A stretch of 64,000 nucleotides of DNA from Magicicada septendecula (GCA_034769895.1 CM068373.1:441434731-441498730), one strand, 5' to 3'. Positions 45,680 through 56,980 are shown, counted from the stretch's first letter. A program made the numbers and translations. The notes: generated from the letters alone by a model not told the origin.

Positions 45680-46775
45680 TCGCTGGAGGGAGAATAAAGA
45701 GGTGCTTGACGAATCGTTCAAGGAAATAGCAGACAATTGGTGGATGGCGATAAGAGACGAGGTGACCGACTATCAACAATTCAGAAGGCTATTCAAAGCC
45801 AAATATTGGTCTGAATCAACGCAAAATATCGCCAGAGACGGGATATGTCATGGGAAGTACAACCCATATGGAAACCAAACTTTAACGGCGTACTTTTTGG
45901 GAAAGGTGTGCGTGGCCAAACATCTAGAGCCCCGAATACCGGAAGAATGCCTGGTCAGCAAACTCTCATACCACTATGAGGAGGATATTATCAGAGGCAG
46001 ACGAAACAGTCAAATAAAGACGGTGCAAGCCATGACCGAGCTTTTAGAAATGTATGAACACGAAGACTATTACCGTCAAAGTCGCAGGAGATATGAAAAG
46101 CAGGAACCAAGGAATAACAACAATAATTTGAATAATAATAATAATCGGCAGAATGTGGGTAATAATAATAATTATAATTCCACAAATCGGAATAATGCCG
46201 AGTACAATTATAACCCCAGAAATAACAATAATTCGCCCCGTTTTAACAACAATAATAATAATAGTAATATTCCTCGTATAAATAATAATAATAACAACAA
46301 CCACAACAATAATAATAATAATAATAGCCGTCCACAAAATAACCACGGTTATTATAATAGTAATAGTAACTATGTTCCAAATGGTCAGAGGAACCCCAAC
46401 CTTTCTAATAATAATAATTATCATGGTAATTATAACCGGAATTACCCAAATGGAGGTAACCACAATTACAGGACATATCGACCTAATGTTAATTACATCC
46501 GAGCAGAAGGCAGTGGACACAGGAGGTACCAGCCTCAAAGAAGGAGCCGATACTACGAGTACGAGACCTTCCAAGGGAGCCAGGGAAGTAATCGGTACAG
46601 AGAGTACGAGCCCAGACGTAGTTCCAGCCTGGATAATCAGCGAAGACTACCTGTAACAGAAGCCCAACCAGACGATCGAGCAGAACCAAACGAAACAGCC
46701 TCAGGACTTCAAGCTGACGCTTCCAACGGCCTAATCCGTAATGAAGCGGAACATTTAAACGAACGGAGGCAGTAA
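45664..46775 (+). CDS. Gag, capsid C-terminal part and Asn-rich basic tail
   Basis: The frame reads VLDESFKEIADNWWMAIRDE and QQFRRLFKAKYWS, the second half of the retrotransposon gag (capsid) domain. An Asn tract encoded by AAT/AAC microsatellite sequence follows (46110-46450), then an Arg/Tyr-rich segment. There is no CCHC zinc knuckle; the basic tail may bind RNA instead. The first ATG of this frame is 45645, but homology says it is the continuation of Gag. It ends at TAA 46773-46775 and overlaps the pol frame, which is open from 46745. Confidence 0.8.
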
Positions 46776-49700
46776 TAAAATCCAATGACCCTTTACTGCT
46801 CCAATCTGCTGGGTTTAACCAAGTAGGTATGAATTTGAAGAAAAACAGAAAAAATTTTACCATAATATACAGCAATTATTTAAAGGATATCCGTAAGGAC
46901 CTATTAGAAGAAAGTGAGCTTAATATTAACAAGAATGATAATGAAATAATATACATAATCGCAGAAATTGAAGGTATTTCTGTTCCTATAATGATAGACA
47001 CTGGAGCCAATGTCTCCATAATAAATCGAAATGAATTGGACCGGATACAGCAGGAATGCCACAAAAACTTACCGGTACTACCTATTAATAATATTGTACT
47101 TGTAGGAGCTACCGGCCGACAGAACAAGACCATAAGAAAGCAGGTATCCCTCAACGTCAAAAGTCAGGGCATTAGTGTGGATATGATATTTCTTGTTGCA
47201 GCCGGATTACCTTTCAACATAATGATAGGATGCGACATATTGCGCCGAAACTCAGCAATTATCGACTTGTGCCGAGGAAAGGTATCACTCTTTGCTGAAG
47301 GTTCAACCTGGATAGCCAATTTAACTGATAACAAGACTTTAGACTCCAGACAACTTCTCGACCACCAAAATAAGGTGAATTACTTGTTCAACCACTCAAC
47401 AAACAACAAGCCAGTACATCAGGATTCGGAGGAAGACCTATGGCAACAAAAGATCCAAGAGATACGTAACTTCCAGTGCCACAATACTAACGAGCAATTA
47501 ACGGAAAACCAGCTGAATCAATTGGTAGAAATATATGAGAAATATCGAGCTGTATTTTCTGACGAACCTGGAAAGATCCGGAACTACCAATGTTCCATAC
47601 GATTCAGAGAACCGGTAGAATTTAACCGAAAGTCGTACCCAATAGCACAATCTTTGAAAGAAGCCGTACGCACAGAGATCCAGAATATGATCCGTAGAGA
47701 TATCATCGAGAGCAGTCAATCACCATACACAAGCCCAATTGTGGCCATACAAAAGAAAAATGGGAAGGTAAGACTTTGCCTTGACGCTCGTGAGATAAAT
47801 AAAATGATAATAAACGATTGTACCTCACCTGGCGAAATTGATGACATTTTGAAGAGGTTCCACGGAACACGATTCATTACCACCTGGGATACGGTATGCG
47901 GCTATTGGCAAGTGGAGTTGCACCCAGCAAGCCGGCAATACATGGCGTTCATCTTCGAAGGGCGCAATTATCAGTTTAAGAGGTTGCCCTTCGGGTTGGT
48001 GAATTCAGTAGCTGTTTTTGTCGCCTGTATGGATCAGATACTAGGACCTGAAGCGCTCCAATTCACAACTGTCTATGTTGATGATCTCCTTATAACATCA
48101 ACCAACTGGGAGGAACACTGTTATCGTGTGGAGTATGTTTTGAAGAAGCTTGCTGAAAATAATGTCACCCTTAAACTGGACAAGTCCAAGCTTATAGCTA
48201 AAGAAGTACAATTCCTGGGTTTCCAGCTAAACAGTCAAGGAATAACACCATCAACAGAAAAGGTAGACGCCATACAACGATTCCCTACACCAAAAAACAG
48301 AAGGCAACTACAATCATTTTTGGGCCTGTGTAACTATTATAGGAAGTTCCAGAATAATTATTCCGAACTAACAGCCCAGTTTCAGTACCAGTTATCGTCC
48401 AAGGATAAATGGCGATGGGGTCAAGAACAAGACGAGACCTTCAAATCAATTAAAGAGAAATTCTTAGATGCAGTAATGCTCAACCATCCAGATTTTAACC
48501 GACCCTTCTTTCTAAACTGTGATGCTAGTAACATTAGCTTGGGTTCAACACTGTACCAAGAAGATGAAAGTGGAAACCATCTAGTAGTGAGCTTTGCTAG
48601 CAGAACCCTTAACCAGTGTGAAAAGAACTATAATGTGACGGAAAAAGAACTGCTAAGTGTAGTCTTTGCCTGCGGGAAGTTTCGGACGTATATCCTCGGA
48701 TATCCAGTGACCGTCCGAACAGATCACAAGTCAATATCATTTCTAAGAAGATGCAAACTAAGCCATGGTAGATTGACCAGATGGGTACTCGCCCTACAGG
48801 AGTACGATATACAGTGGGAGTATGTTCCTGGAAAGAAAAATGTAGTAGCCGACGTATTGTCGAGAGTGAATCTGGAAGAACAAACATTCGAAGGCGAAAA
48901 GGAGAGCATTTTGAAAATCTATAACATTATTAAGGACAGATCCGATTTAGAGAAGATAGTGCAGGACATCAGCAAACACCAGCAGTCCGATCCGAAGTTA
49001 AACTCTATTAAACTTCGTCTCTCCAACCAAGATGACACAATAAACAAATTTTATTGTATACATAATGGGATTTTATTCATCAAGACATCCCTTGATGAAG
49101 AAATATGGAAGGTCATGATCCCTACTACAATCGAAAAGGATATCATCCTGGACTATCACCTACAATACGGTCACATGGGAGCCATGAAGGTGATCAGGGC
49201 AATAGAAGAGAATTGTCACATAAAAAGTATCAATAGAAAAACGAGAAACTACCTTAAAACCTGTCTGATATGTCAATTGGTGAAAACCAACAATGAGAAA
49301 AAGGAGGGTATGATGATACCAATTACCTCACAAGCTAAACTGGAAAAGGTCTTTCTGGACATATGTGGTCCATTTCCCCGCAGTGGCGGACGCCATCGAT
49401 ACAAGTATATTGTTATTATGATGGATCATTTTACAAAATTTACAAAACTATACCCTGTGAACAGAGCCACCACCCTGAAGACTCTAGGAATAATAACAAA
49501 TCATTACATTCCCGAGGTAGGAAGCCCGACATCCATAATCACCGACCATGGAACGCAATTTAAGGGTTGGCGGTGGAGAAACACTCTGAATACATTGGGC
49601 ATTAAGACATACAAGACGTCTGTCTACCACCCCAGCAGCAATCCAGCGGAGAGGGTACTGCGAGAGGTCAGAAGAATATTACGGACTTATTGCTATAATC

Positions 49701-50164
49701 AACAAAAGAAGTGGCAAGAATATTTATTAGCTACTGAAGAATTCCTTAATTGGTCATATCACCCCGCTATAGGTACCACGCCATACACGGCAATGTATGA
49801 AAAACCACCTCCGAGAGAAATACAAGACATAATAGAGTTCCCCAGGAGTCAAGAATACAAATTCAATCGAATCAGATTCTACAATAAATTGGCAGAAGAC
49901 CAGGAAAGGCGCAAGAACAAATATCAAAAGGCTGTTAAGAAAATAATAAGCTATGAAGTCGGAGAAAAGGTACTGCTAAAAAACAGGGAATTACCCAGTA
50001 CTTTGGAAGGCATTACCAAAAAGTTGTTACTGCTGTATACCGGCCCATACCTGATAATTAAAAACAATAATAACAATACGTATGTACTAAAGGATATCAT
50101 TTCGAATAAAGTAAAAGGAACTTATAATCAGTTATCCATTAAAAAATATTTGGAGGACTCATAA
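46745..50164 (+). CDS. pol: Pol polyprotein: protease, RT, RNase H, integrase
   Basis: The frame is open from 46745; the first ATG is 46829 (1,111 residues from there). Numbered from that Met: aspartic protease DTGA at 57-60; reverse transcriptase with LCLDARE near 316-322 and YVDD at 416-419; RNase H with D565, E607, D632 and D675; integrase zinc finger H777, H782, C812, C815; integrase core D844, D906 and E941 (34 residues between the last two). A GPY/F-type module (TGPYLIIK) lies near the C-terminus. No chromodomain. No internal stop or missing catalytic residue, so it looks functional. Translation is probably by -1 frameshift from Gag. Confidence 0.96.
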   Translation, partial: SGTFKRTEAVIKSNDPLLLQSAGFNQVGMNLKKNRKNFTIIYSNYLKDIRKDLLEESELNINKNDNEIIYIIAEIEGISVPIMIDTGANVSIINRNELDRIQQECHKNLPVLPINNIVLVGATGRQNKTIRKQVSLNVKSQGISVDMIFLVAAGLPFNIMIGCDILRRNSAIIDLCRGKVSLFAEGSTWIANLTDNKTLDSRQLLDHQNKVNYLFNHSTNNKPVHQDSEEDLWQQKIQEIRNFQCHNTNEQLTENQLNQLVEIYEKYRAVFSDEPGKIRNYQCSIRFREPVEFNRKSYPIAQSLKEAVRTEIQNMIRRDIIESSQSPYTSPIVAIQKKNGKVRLCLDAREINKMIINDCTSPGEIDDILKRFHGTRFITTWDTVCGYWQVELHPASRQYMAFIFEGRNYQFKRLPFGLVNSVAVFVACMDQILGPEALQFTTVYVDDLLITSTNWEEHCYRVEYVLKKLAENNVTLKLDKSKLIAKEVQFLGFQLNSQGITPSTEKVDAIQRFPTPKNRRQLQSFLGLCNYYRKFQNNYSELTAQFQYQLSSKDKWRWGQEQDETFKSIKEKFLDAVMLNHPDFNRPFFLNCDASNISLGSTLYQEDESGNHLVVSFASRTLNQCEKNYNVTEKELLSVVFACGKFRTYILGYPVTVRTDHKSISFLRRCKLSHGRLTRWVLALQEYDIQWEYVPGKKNVVADVLSRVNLEEQTFEGEKESILKIYNIIKDRSDLEKIVQDISKHQQSDPKLNSIKLRLSNQDDTINKFYCIHNGILFIKTSLDEEIWKVMIPTTIEKDIILDYHLQYGHMGAMKVIRAIEENCHIKSINRKTRNYLKTCLICQLVKTNNEKKEGMMIPITSQAKLEKVFLDICGPFPRSGGRHRYKYIVIMMDHFTKFTKLYPVNRATTLKTLGIITNHYIPEVGSPTSIITDHGTQFKGWRWRNTLNTLGIKTYKTSVYHPSSNPAERVLREVRRILRTYCYNQQKKWQEYLLATEEFLNWSYHPAIGTTPYTAMYEKPPPREIQDIIEFPRSQEYKFNRIRFYNKLAEDQERRKNKYQKAVKKIISYEVGEKVLLKNRELPSTLEGITKKLLLLYTGPYLIIKNNNNNTYVLKDIISNKVKGTYNQLSIKKYLEDS
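46754..46815 (+). promoter_or_regulatory. -1 ribosomal frameshift signal (Gag to Pol)
   Basis: T TTA AAC at 46754-46760 is in the correct phase of the gag frame to shift by -1 into pol. Eight nt downstream GCAGTAA (46769-46775, containing the gag stop) pairs with TTACTGC (46793-46799). The loop sequence GACCC (46787-46791) can pair with GGGTT (46811-46815), giving an H-type pseudoknot. Slippery heptamer, phase, spacing and structure all fit. Confidence 0.85.
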
Positions 50165-50184
50165 TTGTGAGTTAAAACTATTAT

Positions 50185-50870
50185 GAAGAAATTGTGAATT
50201 TTGAGAAATAAAAATAATTACAAAATTAAAAAAATGAGTAAGTACAACTTACACCAAATATCAGAAAGAATATTGTGAATGAAAAAAGAATTTTGCTAAA
50301 TAGATAACTACAAAATTCCAAAAAATTAGTAAGTACAACTTACACCAAGTATCTGAAAGAATATTGTGAACGAAATAAGAATTTTGATAAGAATAAAAAA
50401 TTACCAAATTCCAAAAATCAGTAAGCACAGCTTACACCAAATATCAGAAAGAATATTGTGAACAAAATAAGAGTTTTGATAAGAATATAATTACAAAATT
50501 CAAAAATCAGTAAGTACAACTTACAACAAAACATTTGAAGGATTATTGTGAATAAATAAAAAGAATTTTGAACATAATAAGCTTCAAAATTCAAAAGCAA
50601 TAGTAGGTACAAGCTACACAAATATTCAAAGACTATTATGCAAGTAAAAAGAATTTGGAGGGAGATAATAATTGTCCAAATTCAAAATAATTAGTAAGTA
50701 CCACTTACACAAACATTCAAAGACTATTATGAATGAAAAAAGAATTTTGAGGAATAATAATTTCAAAATTCAAAACAATAATAAGTACAACTTACACCAA
50801 AATATTTGAAAAACAACTATGAATAAGAAAGAATGTAGTTGAATAAAAATGTCTAAAATTAAAAAACATT
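50185..50870 (+). repeat. ~91-bp tandem array with two conserved hairpins per unit
   Basis: Seven units with spacings 91, 92, 92, 93, 91 and 87 bp, measured on the second hairpin. Hairpin 1: GAATTTTG ... CAAAATTC with a 14-17-nt loop. Hairpin 2: GTAAGT-ACA-ACTTAC. Arms change together in several units (unit 3: GTAAGC/GCTTAC; unit 6: GAATTTGG/CCAAATTC). Hairpin 2 positions: 50238, 50329, 50421, 50510, 50603, 50694 and 50781. The array lies in the non-coding stretch between pol and the 3' LTR, where an env gene would sit in a retrovirus-like element. Confidence 0.9.
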
Positions 50871-51837
50871 AAACTCACATCATTACTCATACAAATGATG
50901 AGAAATAACTCTGAAATATGAAAAAAGATTTTGTAAGAAAGAGATACAAAATTCTAAAGGAGAAAGGAAACCAGAATGTCATATGACTTAATCGAACAAA
51001 TTAACCAAACTCACACAGAAAATAATTTAATAAAAATAGAACAATGAAGAAGGACCAGCTCACTAAAGACCAAATAGTGAGACCAAAAAAAAAAAAAAAA
51101 AAAAAAAACCTGATACTAATAATGATAATGCTGTTACAACAACCACTGTTATAGTGAAAGTGATAAAGAATTAATTCATGTTATACCATGAGCAATAAAA
51201 GTAACTCAATGGATACCAGATGGTAGAAAGAGTAAATATAAATACTACTTACTATGTAAACATGATGAAATGTATATGATACCACATACCTGAACCACCT
51301 AATATGGAATAAGCTTTAAGAGAGAAGAAGAGTTAAGTGTATAAAAGTATTAATTAATATAACGTATTATGAAGTGAAGAATCTAAAGATGTTTATTTTA
51401 GTCAAAAATGACTACTTTTACTGTTTATTTATTTTTATGACTGGATGTAGAAAATGCCATCAGTCTTATGTGTTGAGCAGAGATGATAATACCTCTGGAC
51501 TCAATTGAAGTATTGGACAGCAGGGATTGAAGCCAAAAGTGCCACTCTGAACTGTTCCAATTAATTTGTTAGGGAATGTTAGGGAGTAAACATACTGGTG
51601 AGGAAGCACCAAATAAGAAGGAATATAAAATGATAATGTTATACACAAGATTGAAGATCACTTATCAATGAAAAAAGAAACTAAGGAAGGAGATACACAT
51701 CAGCTGAGAGGAAGCAATGGTGGAAAAGGAAGGTATATAAAGTGAAAACATGTAATCACGGAGAAAATGTAAATACAAAAGAATTAGTAGTAATTATTTC
51801 ATCCATACAGAGTATGATCTGAACTAATCACTTTTAC
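50871..51837 (+). other. 3' non-coding region of the Gypsy element
   Basis: No ORF. Contains an A22-type run at 51088-51109, and a two-step hairpin shortly before the purine tract (ATTAGT 51783 / ACTAAT 51823; CATAC-AGA-GTATG at 51804-51816). No env. Confidence 0.7.
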
Positions 51838-51844
51838 AGGAGAG
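51838..51844 (+). other. Candidate polypurine tract
   Basis: AGGAGAG, four bases before the 3' LTR. Short and separated by CATA, so a weak match. Confidence 0.5.
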
Positions 51845-51848
51845 CATA

Positions 51849-54800
51849 TGTAACATAACAAAATTATCACACTAAACATTTGAATTAATGTTACATAAAT
51901 AAAAGAAAAAGTTCCATAGTGAGTGAGAAGAATAAATTGTTTAAGGATTACACTAGAAACTGTACAATTAAGTCTAGAAAATGTTAATAAAAATGGAAGA
52001 TAATAAAGAAAACCATTAATTAAAATAACCTACTATGAAAAAACCAGTTAAACCAGCAGTATACCCAGTAGATTGGGGAAGCAGTACAAAAAGGGAAGGA
52101 CCATAAAAAAGGAAATAATCTGTCATGAAACCATTTTAATAAGGAAACTACTAATGTGATATTTGAAGAAGGGACAAAACATATCAAGATTCCCACAAAG
52201 AGACCAGAAACAGGAAGAGATATGCCAAAACAAAATGTTAGTCATATAATAAATACCATGAGACAAAATTGAAACCGATATAGGTAAACCCAAACAAGTT
52301 ACAAGATACAATACTATAAAACACAAATTGTATATTAGTTGTAAGTGTAATATGTTAAAAAATATGTCAAAAGAGACTACCATAGTGTAGAACTCACTAA
52401 AAAGACTACCAGAGTGTAGAATCCAATAAAGTGAAGTGAGATAACAAAATTAAGAAACTACAGAGTGTATAGTGAGAAACATAGTTAAAAAATCTATGAA
52501 AAAATCTTCAATGAAGTTTAAGTATTATAAAAAGACTACCATGAGTGTAGAATAATAATAATAAAACCATTGGAATCAAAGACAGTCTAAGGACTGACAA
52601 CATTACCAGTAATAAGAGTTTTTAAATTAGATATAAGAAAAACTATTACATATAAAATGTTTTCTTTAATTATAGCTAAGTAAATGGTGAGAAGGACAAA
52701 AATACCAAAGGACAGTTCATAACTGAAGGTATGACTAATATTAAGATGTTTGTTATTTATTATTAATTAGATAATATTTTAGATGTAAGGTGTAAATAGA
52801 TACAAGATGTTTTTTGATCACAGTTAAAGTGTTTTCAAAAGAAACATAATACACAAGACAGTTAGTGACTGACAGTGTTACTAGTAATAGGAGTTTTTTA
52901 TTTTTTTTAATTAAATTATGTCTAGGATAAGCTATTTTGTTATCATTTGATGATACAGTAAAAAATAATAGGAATAAGATGTTTTTGTTAAAATTAGGTG
53001 ATATATGGAAAATAGTTGATAATAAGATGTTTTTGTTAAAATTAGGCATAAGATGTTCATGTTATGGTTCAATGATGTTATTAGTATAAAGAAAGTTTAG
53101 TAGATACAAGATATTCTATTGTATTTAAAATCATGTCATTTAATTTTCCATTGTGTAAGTCAGAGAGGCAAGTAGGGCATAAAAATGTAATAATTTTATT
53201 CAAATCAGTAAACCATGTATAATTATACAAACAGACCAGCCAAGACACCATTTTTGTAAACACAGAATGGCCTATAAACAAAAAATTATCTATCAAAGAA
53301 TTAATCTATGTAATAGGAATAGAATTCAATACATACAATACAGAAATTGAAAATATAATTAATACAGATACAGTTAATAGCAAATAGAATGACAAAAGAA
53401 AGAAAATTAACTTCTTTTGGAAACAGTCAAAAATAGGCTTATGATAGTAATCAAATCAGACTAAACAGCAAATTAATCAATATTGAAATGTTTTAATAAC
53501 CAAATTATTAACAACAAAGTAATTACGGAGTTATTAGGTGTATTCCAGGGAAATATTATACCGAAAAAACAAATAAAAACCTTTAAAACACTGAATTTGT
53601 ACAAAATATGGGGCATACAATCATTATGTAAAATTGTAATTTTTGGGCTTAAATGAGTTTGAAACAAACCCAGCTATATATCAAAAGATGTAAAATTAAA
53701 TAATCAATATTACTGAATAGTTAGATTCATGTAAAATTAAGAAATATTTGAAATACAGTAAAAAATAAGAAAACTTGTTATGTATAGTTAGATAGTGAAA
53801 CAAGTCTTAGACAGATATTTTATAATTAAACAATATGAAGAGGAAAAAGACATACCACAAATTGCCCTAAAACGACGACGTTGCGTCTATTAGTCTATTG
53901 TTAATCGCAAAGCTGAACAGTTGAAAAATGTGTTAGTGGAGTATTGAAAACGAAATAATTTGTATTAAAACCAAGTGTGGTTATGTGGCGTGTAACGGAG
54001 ATGAACTAACAAGTGAAATAACCTTATCTATCAATGTTTAACACTTCACAAGTTTCCAAAAACACAGTATAACACCATAAACTCAACACCAGAAATCGAC
54101 AGCCATTTTGAACAATTTTTGGAACGAATTCACAGAGAACCAACACACATAATTGAACACTACACTACACAAGAGATCCATCCAGAATTCGACATCGCAG
54201 ACGACGAGGGGACATTCAACACGATATTTTGGACCAACACCACTTCGCAGAAAAGGGAACATCGTTTTATTTCTGTGGGAGAAGATCTTCAATTCCAACA
54301 GCATTGTAGCAGTTAAAATCGAGCAGACGGCGGCCATTGCTGAATTTCTATAAAGACGATCAGCCAGTGCTTCCTGGAGAGGAGTGACGTCATTTCTTCG
54401 ACTTGGTTCGAAATTTAAATAATTTCTTTCTAATTGACAATTGTAATAATAATTCTGTTCTATTTCAGATATTAACATTTAGTTTAAGAATACCTGTTAA
54501 ATGTATCTTGTTCCTTGCCCTCTGACCATTTCGACTCGTTAAAAGAACCATAAATTTAAACTTGTAAAAAATATATTTGTTGATTTTTCTCACTGCCGAC
54601 TGTGGCAAATATTAGCCAGTGCCTGGGACATGCGCAGTTTGACTGGCGCACAATTTTGAATGAATAAACGCAAATCATTATTCAGTTACCAGCATTGTTT
54701 TTATTTCTACAATTAATGTTATTATTATTTTTTATCAAACAAAACATAATTCACATTGAGAGAATAGATATAGAAGGAAATTACAAACTCAACTAATTAA

Positions 54801-55128
54801 TTAATTATTAATTAATTAAATTAAATCATTCAATCAAATTCGATACAAGAACAAGAAAAAATATTTGCAAAATTTTTAAAGTTTGATGTATTTGTTATTT
54901 ATCAATCCAACACACCTAGTTATAACATATTCTTATCATCAATATCTTTATAATTTATTTATTATTACACTTGAATTTAGATTACAAATTGACTAGCCTA
55001 AACAGTGGGGCTAAAAGAAGAGCACAATACCCTTGTTATCACAAAAGATACACACACAATATCAATATCAATACAATATATCATATTATTATTCTTATTT
55101 ATATTTGTAATATTTTATTTATATTACA
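51849..55128 (+). repeat. 3' LTR (3,280 bp)
   Basis: Copy of 41082-44350 at a constant offset of 10,767 up to about 54800, where 11 extra AT-rich bases are inserted. See the 5' LTR entry for internal signals. Confidence 0.95.
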
Positions 55129-55387
55129 ATATATTAAAATAACTATTTGATTACACTTGTCTTTGATACGCTTTTGTCAATATAACCTACATAACCTGTT
55201 GTGTATTAGGTTATTAACTATTTCGCTACTCTCTTTGTCTCTGAATCTGGCTTATATTTTATATAAAGTCTGCTGTTCGGGGGCCAATTGTTATCTCTCA
55301 ACATATATAATAATCATGTCCCTTGTTCGGGTCGACAATTGTTTTCTCACACACATAATTTTTATATATATACTGATATAAAGTAAA
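55129..55387 (-). mobile_element. 5' leader, primer site and LTR end of the older element
   Basis: On the minus strand an LTR end GAGATAACA (to 55289) is followed by ATTGGCCCCCGAACAGCAG, resembling a tRNA-Lys primer site with mismatches. A leader continues to the Gypsy insertion point. A second primer-site-like block (CGACCCGAACAAGGGAC) lies 45 bp inside the LTR end and is absent from the LTR copy at 36745. Beyond 55387 similarity to the 3' LTR is lost. Confidence 0.55.
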
Positions 55388-56320
55388 AGCAAAATAATGC
55401 AATTTTAGTGTCACACCCACGTAACCACGAATATTTATTGTACGAATCTTTTTTAAATTTACGATTAAATATTCTGTTACCTGATTTTACACTTTGATTA
55501 AAATTTTGAAGGTCTGGTGTAGGCCTACCTACTCTCTTTAATTTCAATTTTTTCTTTAATAGGACGTAAACTGAACAGCGTTTTTGTTAAGTTTACAACA
55601 GAATTAATTGCTTCCTACCAGTTAAATATAATAAATATCATACACTATGACACCTTAATTCTTTATATGTACTATTATTTACATTTATCGATGAACTGGA
55701 CTGACACTTAACTGACACTAAGTCAACTATATTCCAACCTGGGCGCACCACGTGTTATTTACCAACAAACAGACTGGTTGCCCCGTGAGGTACAAGCGGA
55801 GTTTGCAGTCCCTAATCACACCAAGCAAGCCTATACTGCTACAATAGGAACAACCGAGTGTCTAGCCAAACAGCTACTACTCCAGTGTATTTCCCCATAT
55901 GCAAAGCGCGTCACAGTTAGTGCACACTTGCCATGTACACCGAGGCAAGAGCGTGTACGGTTTTTAGTAATTGCTCTGCACTTTTCAATCGGCAAATGAT
56001 TGATTAGCGATGATTTAGCTTGAAAACACTATTATTACTTATTGTCCTATTCATAATTCTATAATTTAAAATAGCAATTAGGGATTTAATGGGGGTTGTG
56101 CAACCTAAGGCCGGGCCGCCACTCTCACACCAGTACGATGCTACCCCTATGATACCTTGAAACGACTGGAATGTACAGTACTGAAGGCAACCGAAAAATT
56201 ATTTTGGGGATGAGTATAGTTTATTTCATAAAACAGAGACAATACTCTTCTTTTAAAAACCTGAAATTGTGACTCGTTCAGTTCATCAACTTCAGGTAGA
56301 AGACTCAATAAGAAATATTT
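55388..56320. other. Non-coding stretch
   Basis: No gene or bounded repeat recognised. Contains TAGGCCTA at 55521. Confidence 0.45.
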
Positions 56321-56533
56321 TCATGGGTTAGTGTCATTGGAGGTATTTTCTTTCTTTTTGGAGTAATCAATAAACACCACTTCACTTATAGTGGATATTC
56401 TTCTCAACTTTTTAATTGGAGTCCATTGTGAAGTCTCCTGCAAATCCATGGTTTCAACCACTTGTGATTTGGCAATTTCGTTTGGGTTTTCTGTAGAGTC
56501 ACCTGCCGGAGGGGATGGCAGATTTCCAGTCAT
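56321..56533 (-). CDS. Unrecognised 70-residue ORF
   Basis: Frame starting MTGNLPSPPAGDSTENPNEI, then ETSQWTPIKKLRRIS, with ordinary codon use. It could be the N-terminus of a retroelement ORF1 or an exon; no domain is recognised. Confidence 0.3.
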   Translation of the reverse strand: MTGNLPSPPAGDSTENPNEIAKSQVVETMDLQETSQWTPIKKLRRISTISEVVFIDYSKKKENTSNDTNP

Positions 56534-56980
56534 GGGTACTGAAGGTTTTGTATAAGGATTTAAGAACTGAATACAACTCGTGTAATTATTAAAGTAATAT
56601 GGCTTTGTTGATACTCTGTCTGTGTTTTAGGAAGTTTCTTCTTTCTGAAAAAACCCAATCTAAGGTTTTTTCCATTCCTCTTAACAGTTTGACACTAAAA
56701 ATAAACAGTAACTATTGTAGCTCACTGTATAGGAAATGTAATTTAAATACAGCGCCCCTTGGTTATATCTATTCTATTGTTCCAAATGTGATAAGAAGTT
56801 TTACTTATAAAATGCTATTCAATGTCAAAGTGAATAAAAAATCAATCTCATAGTTAATGTTTGTTGTGTTCTTTTTAATTTTATTCATAAAAGAGAAGGC
56901 CATTCCTATCAACTGATTGATTTTTAACAAAATTATAGCTAGACCACATGACATCAGAGAATAAAACATTCCTAGAACTA

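Larger units (their letters stand above)
41082..55128 (+). mobile_element. Ty3/Gypsy LTR retrotransposon, 14,047 bp, near-identical 3.27-kb LTRs
   Basis: Complete element: 5' LTR 41082-44350, primer site, gag, pol, tandem hairpin array, purine tract, 3' LTR 51849-55128. Both LTRs start TG and end CA. Flanks are ATAT on both sides (41078-41081 and 55129-55132), a likely 4-bp target duplication, although the site is AT-repetitive. It sits about 30 bp upstream of the gag-like ATG of an older minus-strand element. Domain order PR-RT-RNaseH-INT identifies Ty3/Gypsy; no env ORF and no chromodomain are seen. Confidence 0.95.

Noticed and set aside
46044-46574. 176-residue Ile-rich minus-strand frame
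   Set aside because: Shadow of the Asn tract in Gag.
51838-55128. Possible env gene after pol
   Set aside because: No ORF of adequate size between 50165 and the 3' LTR.
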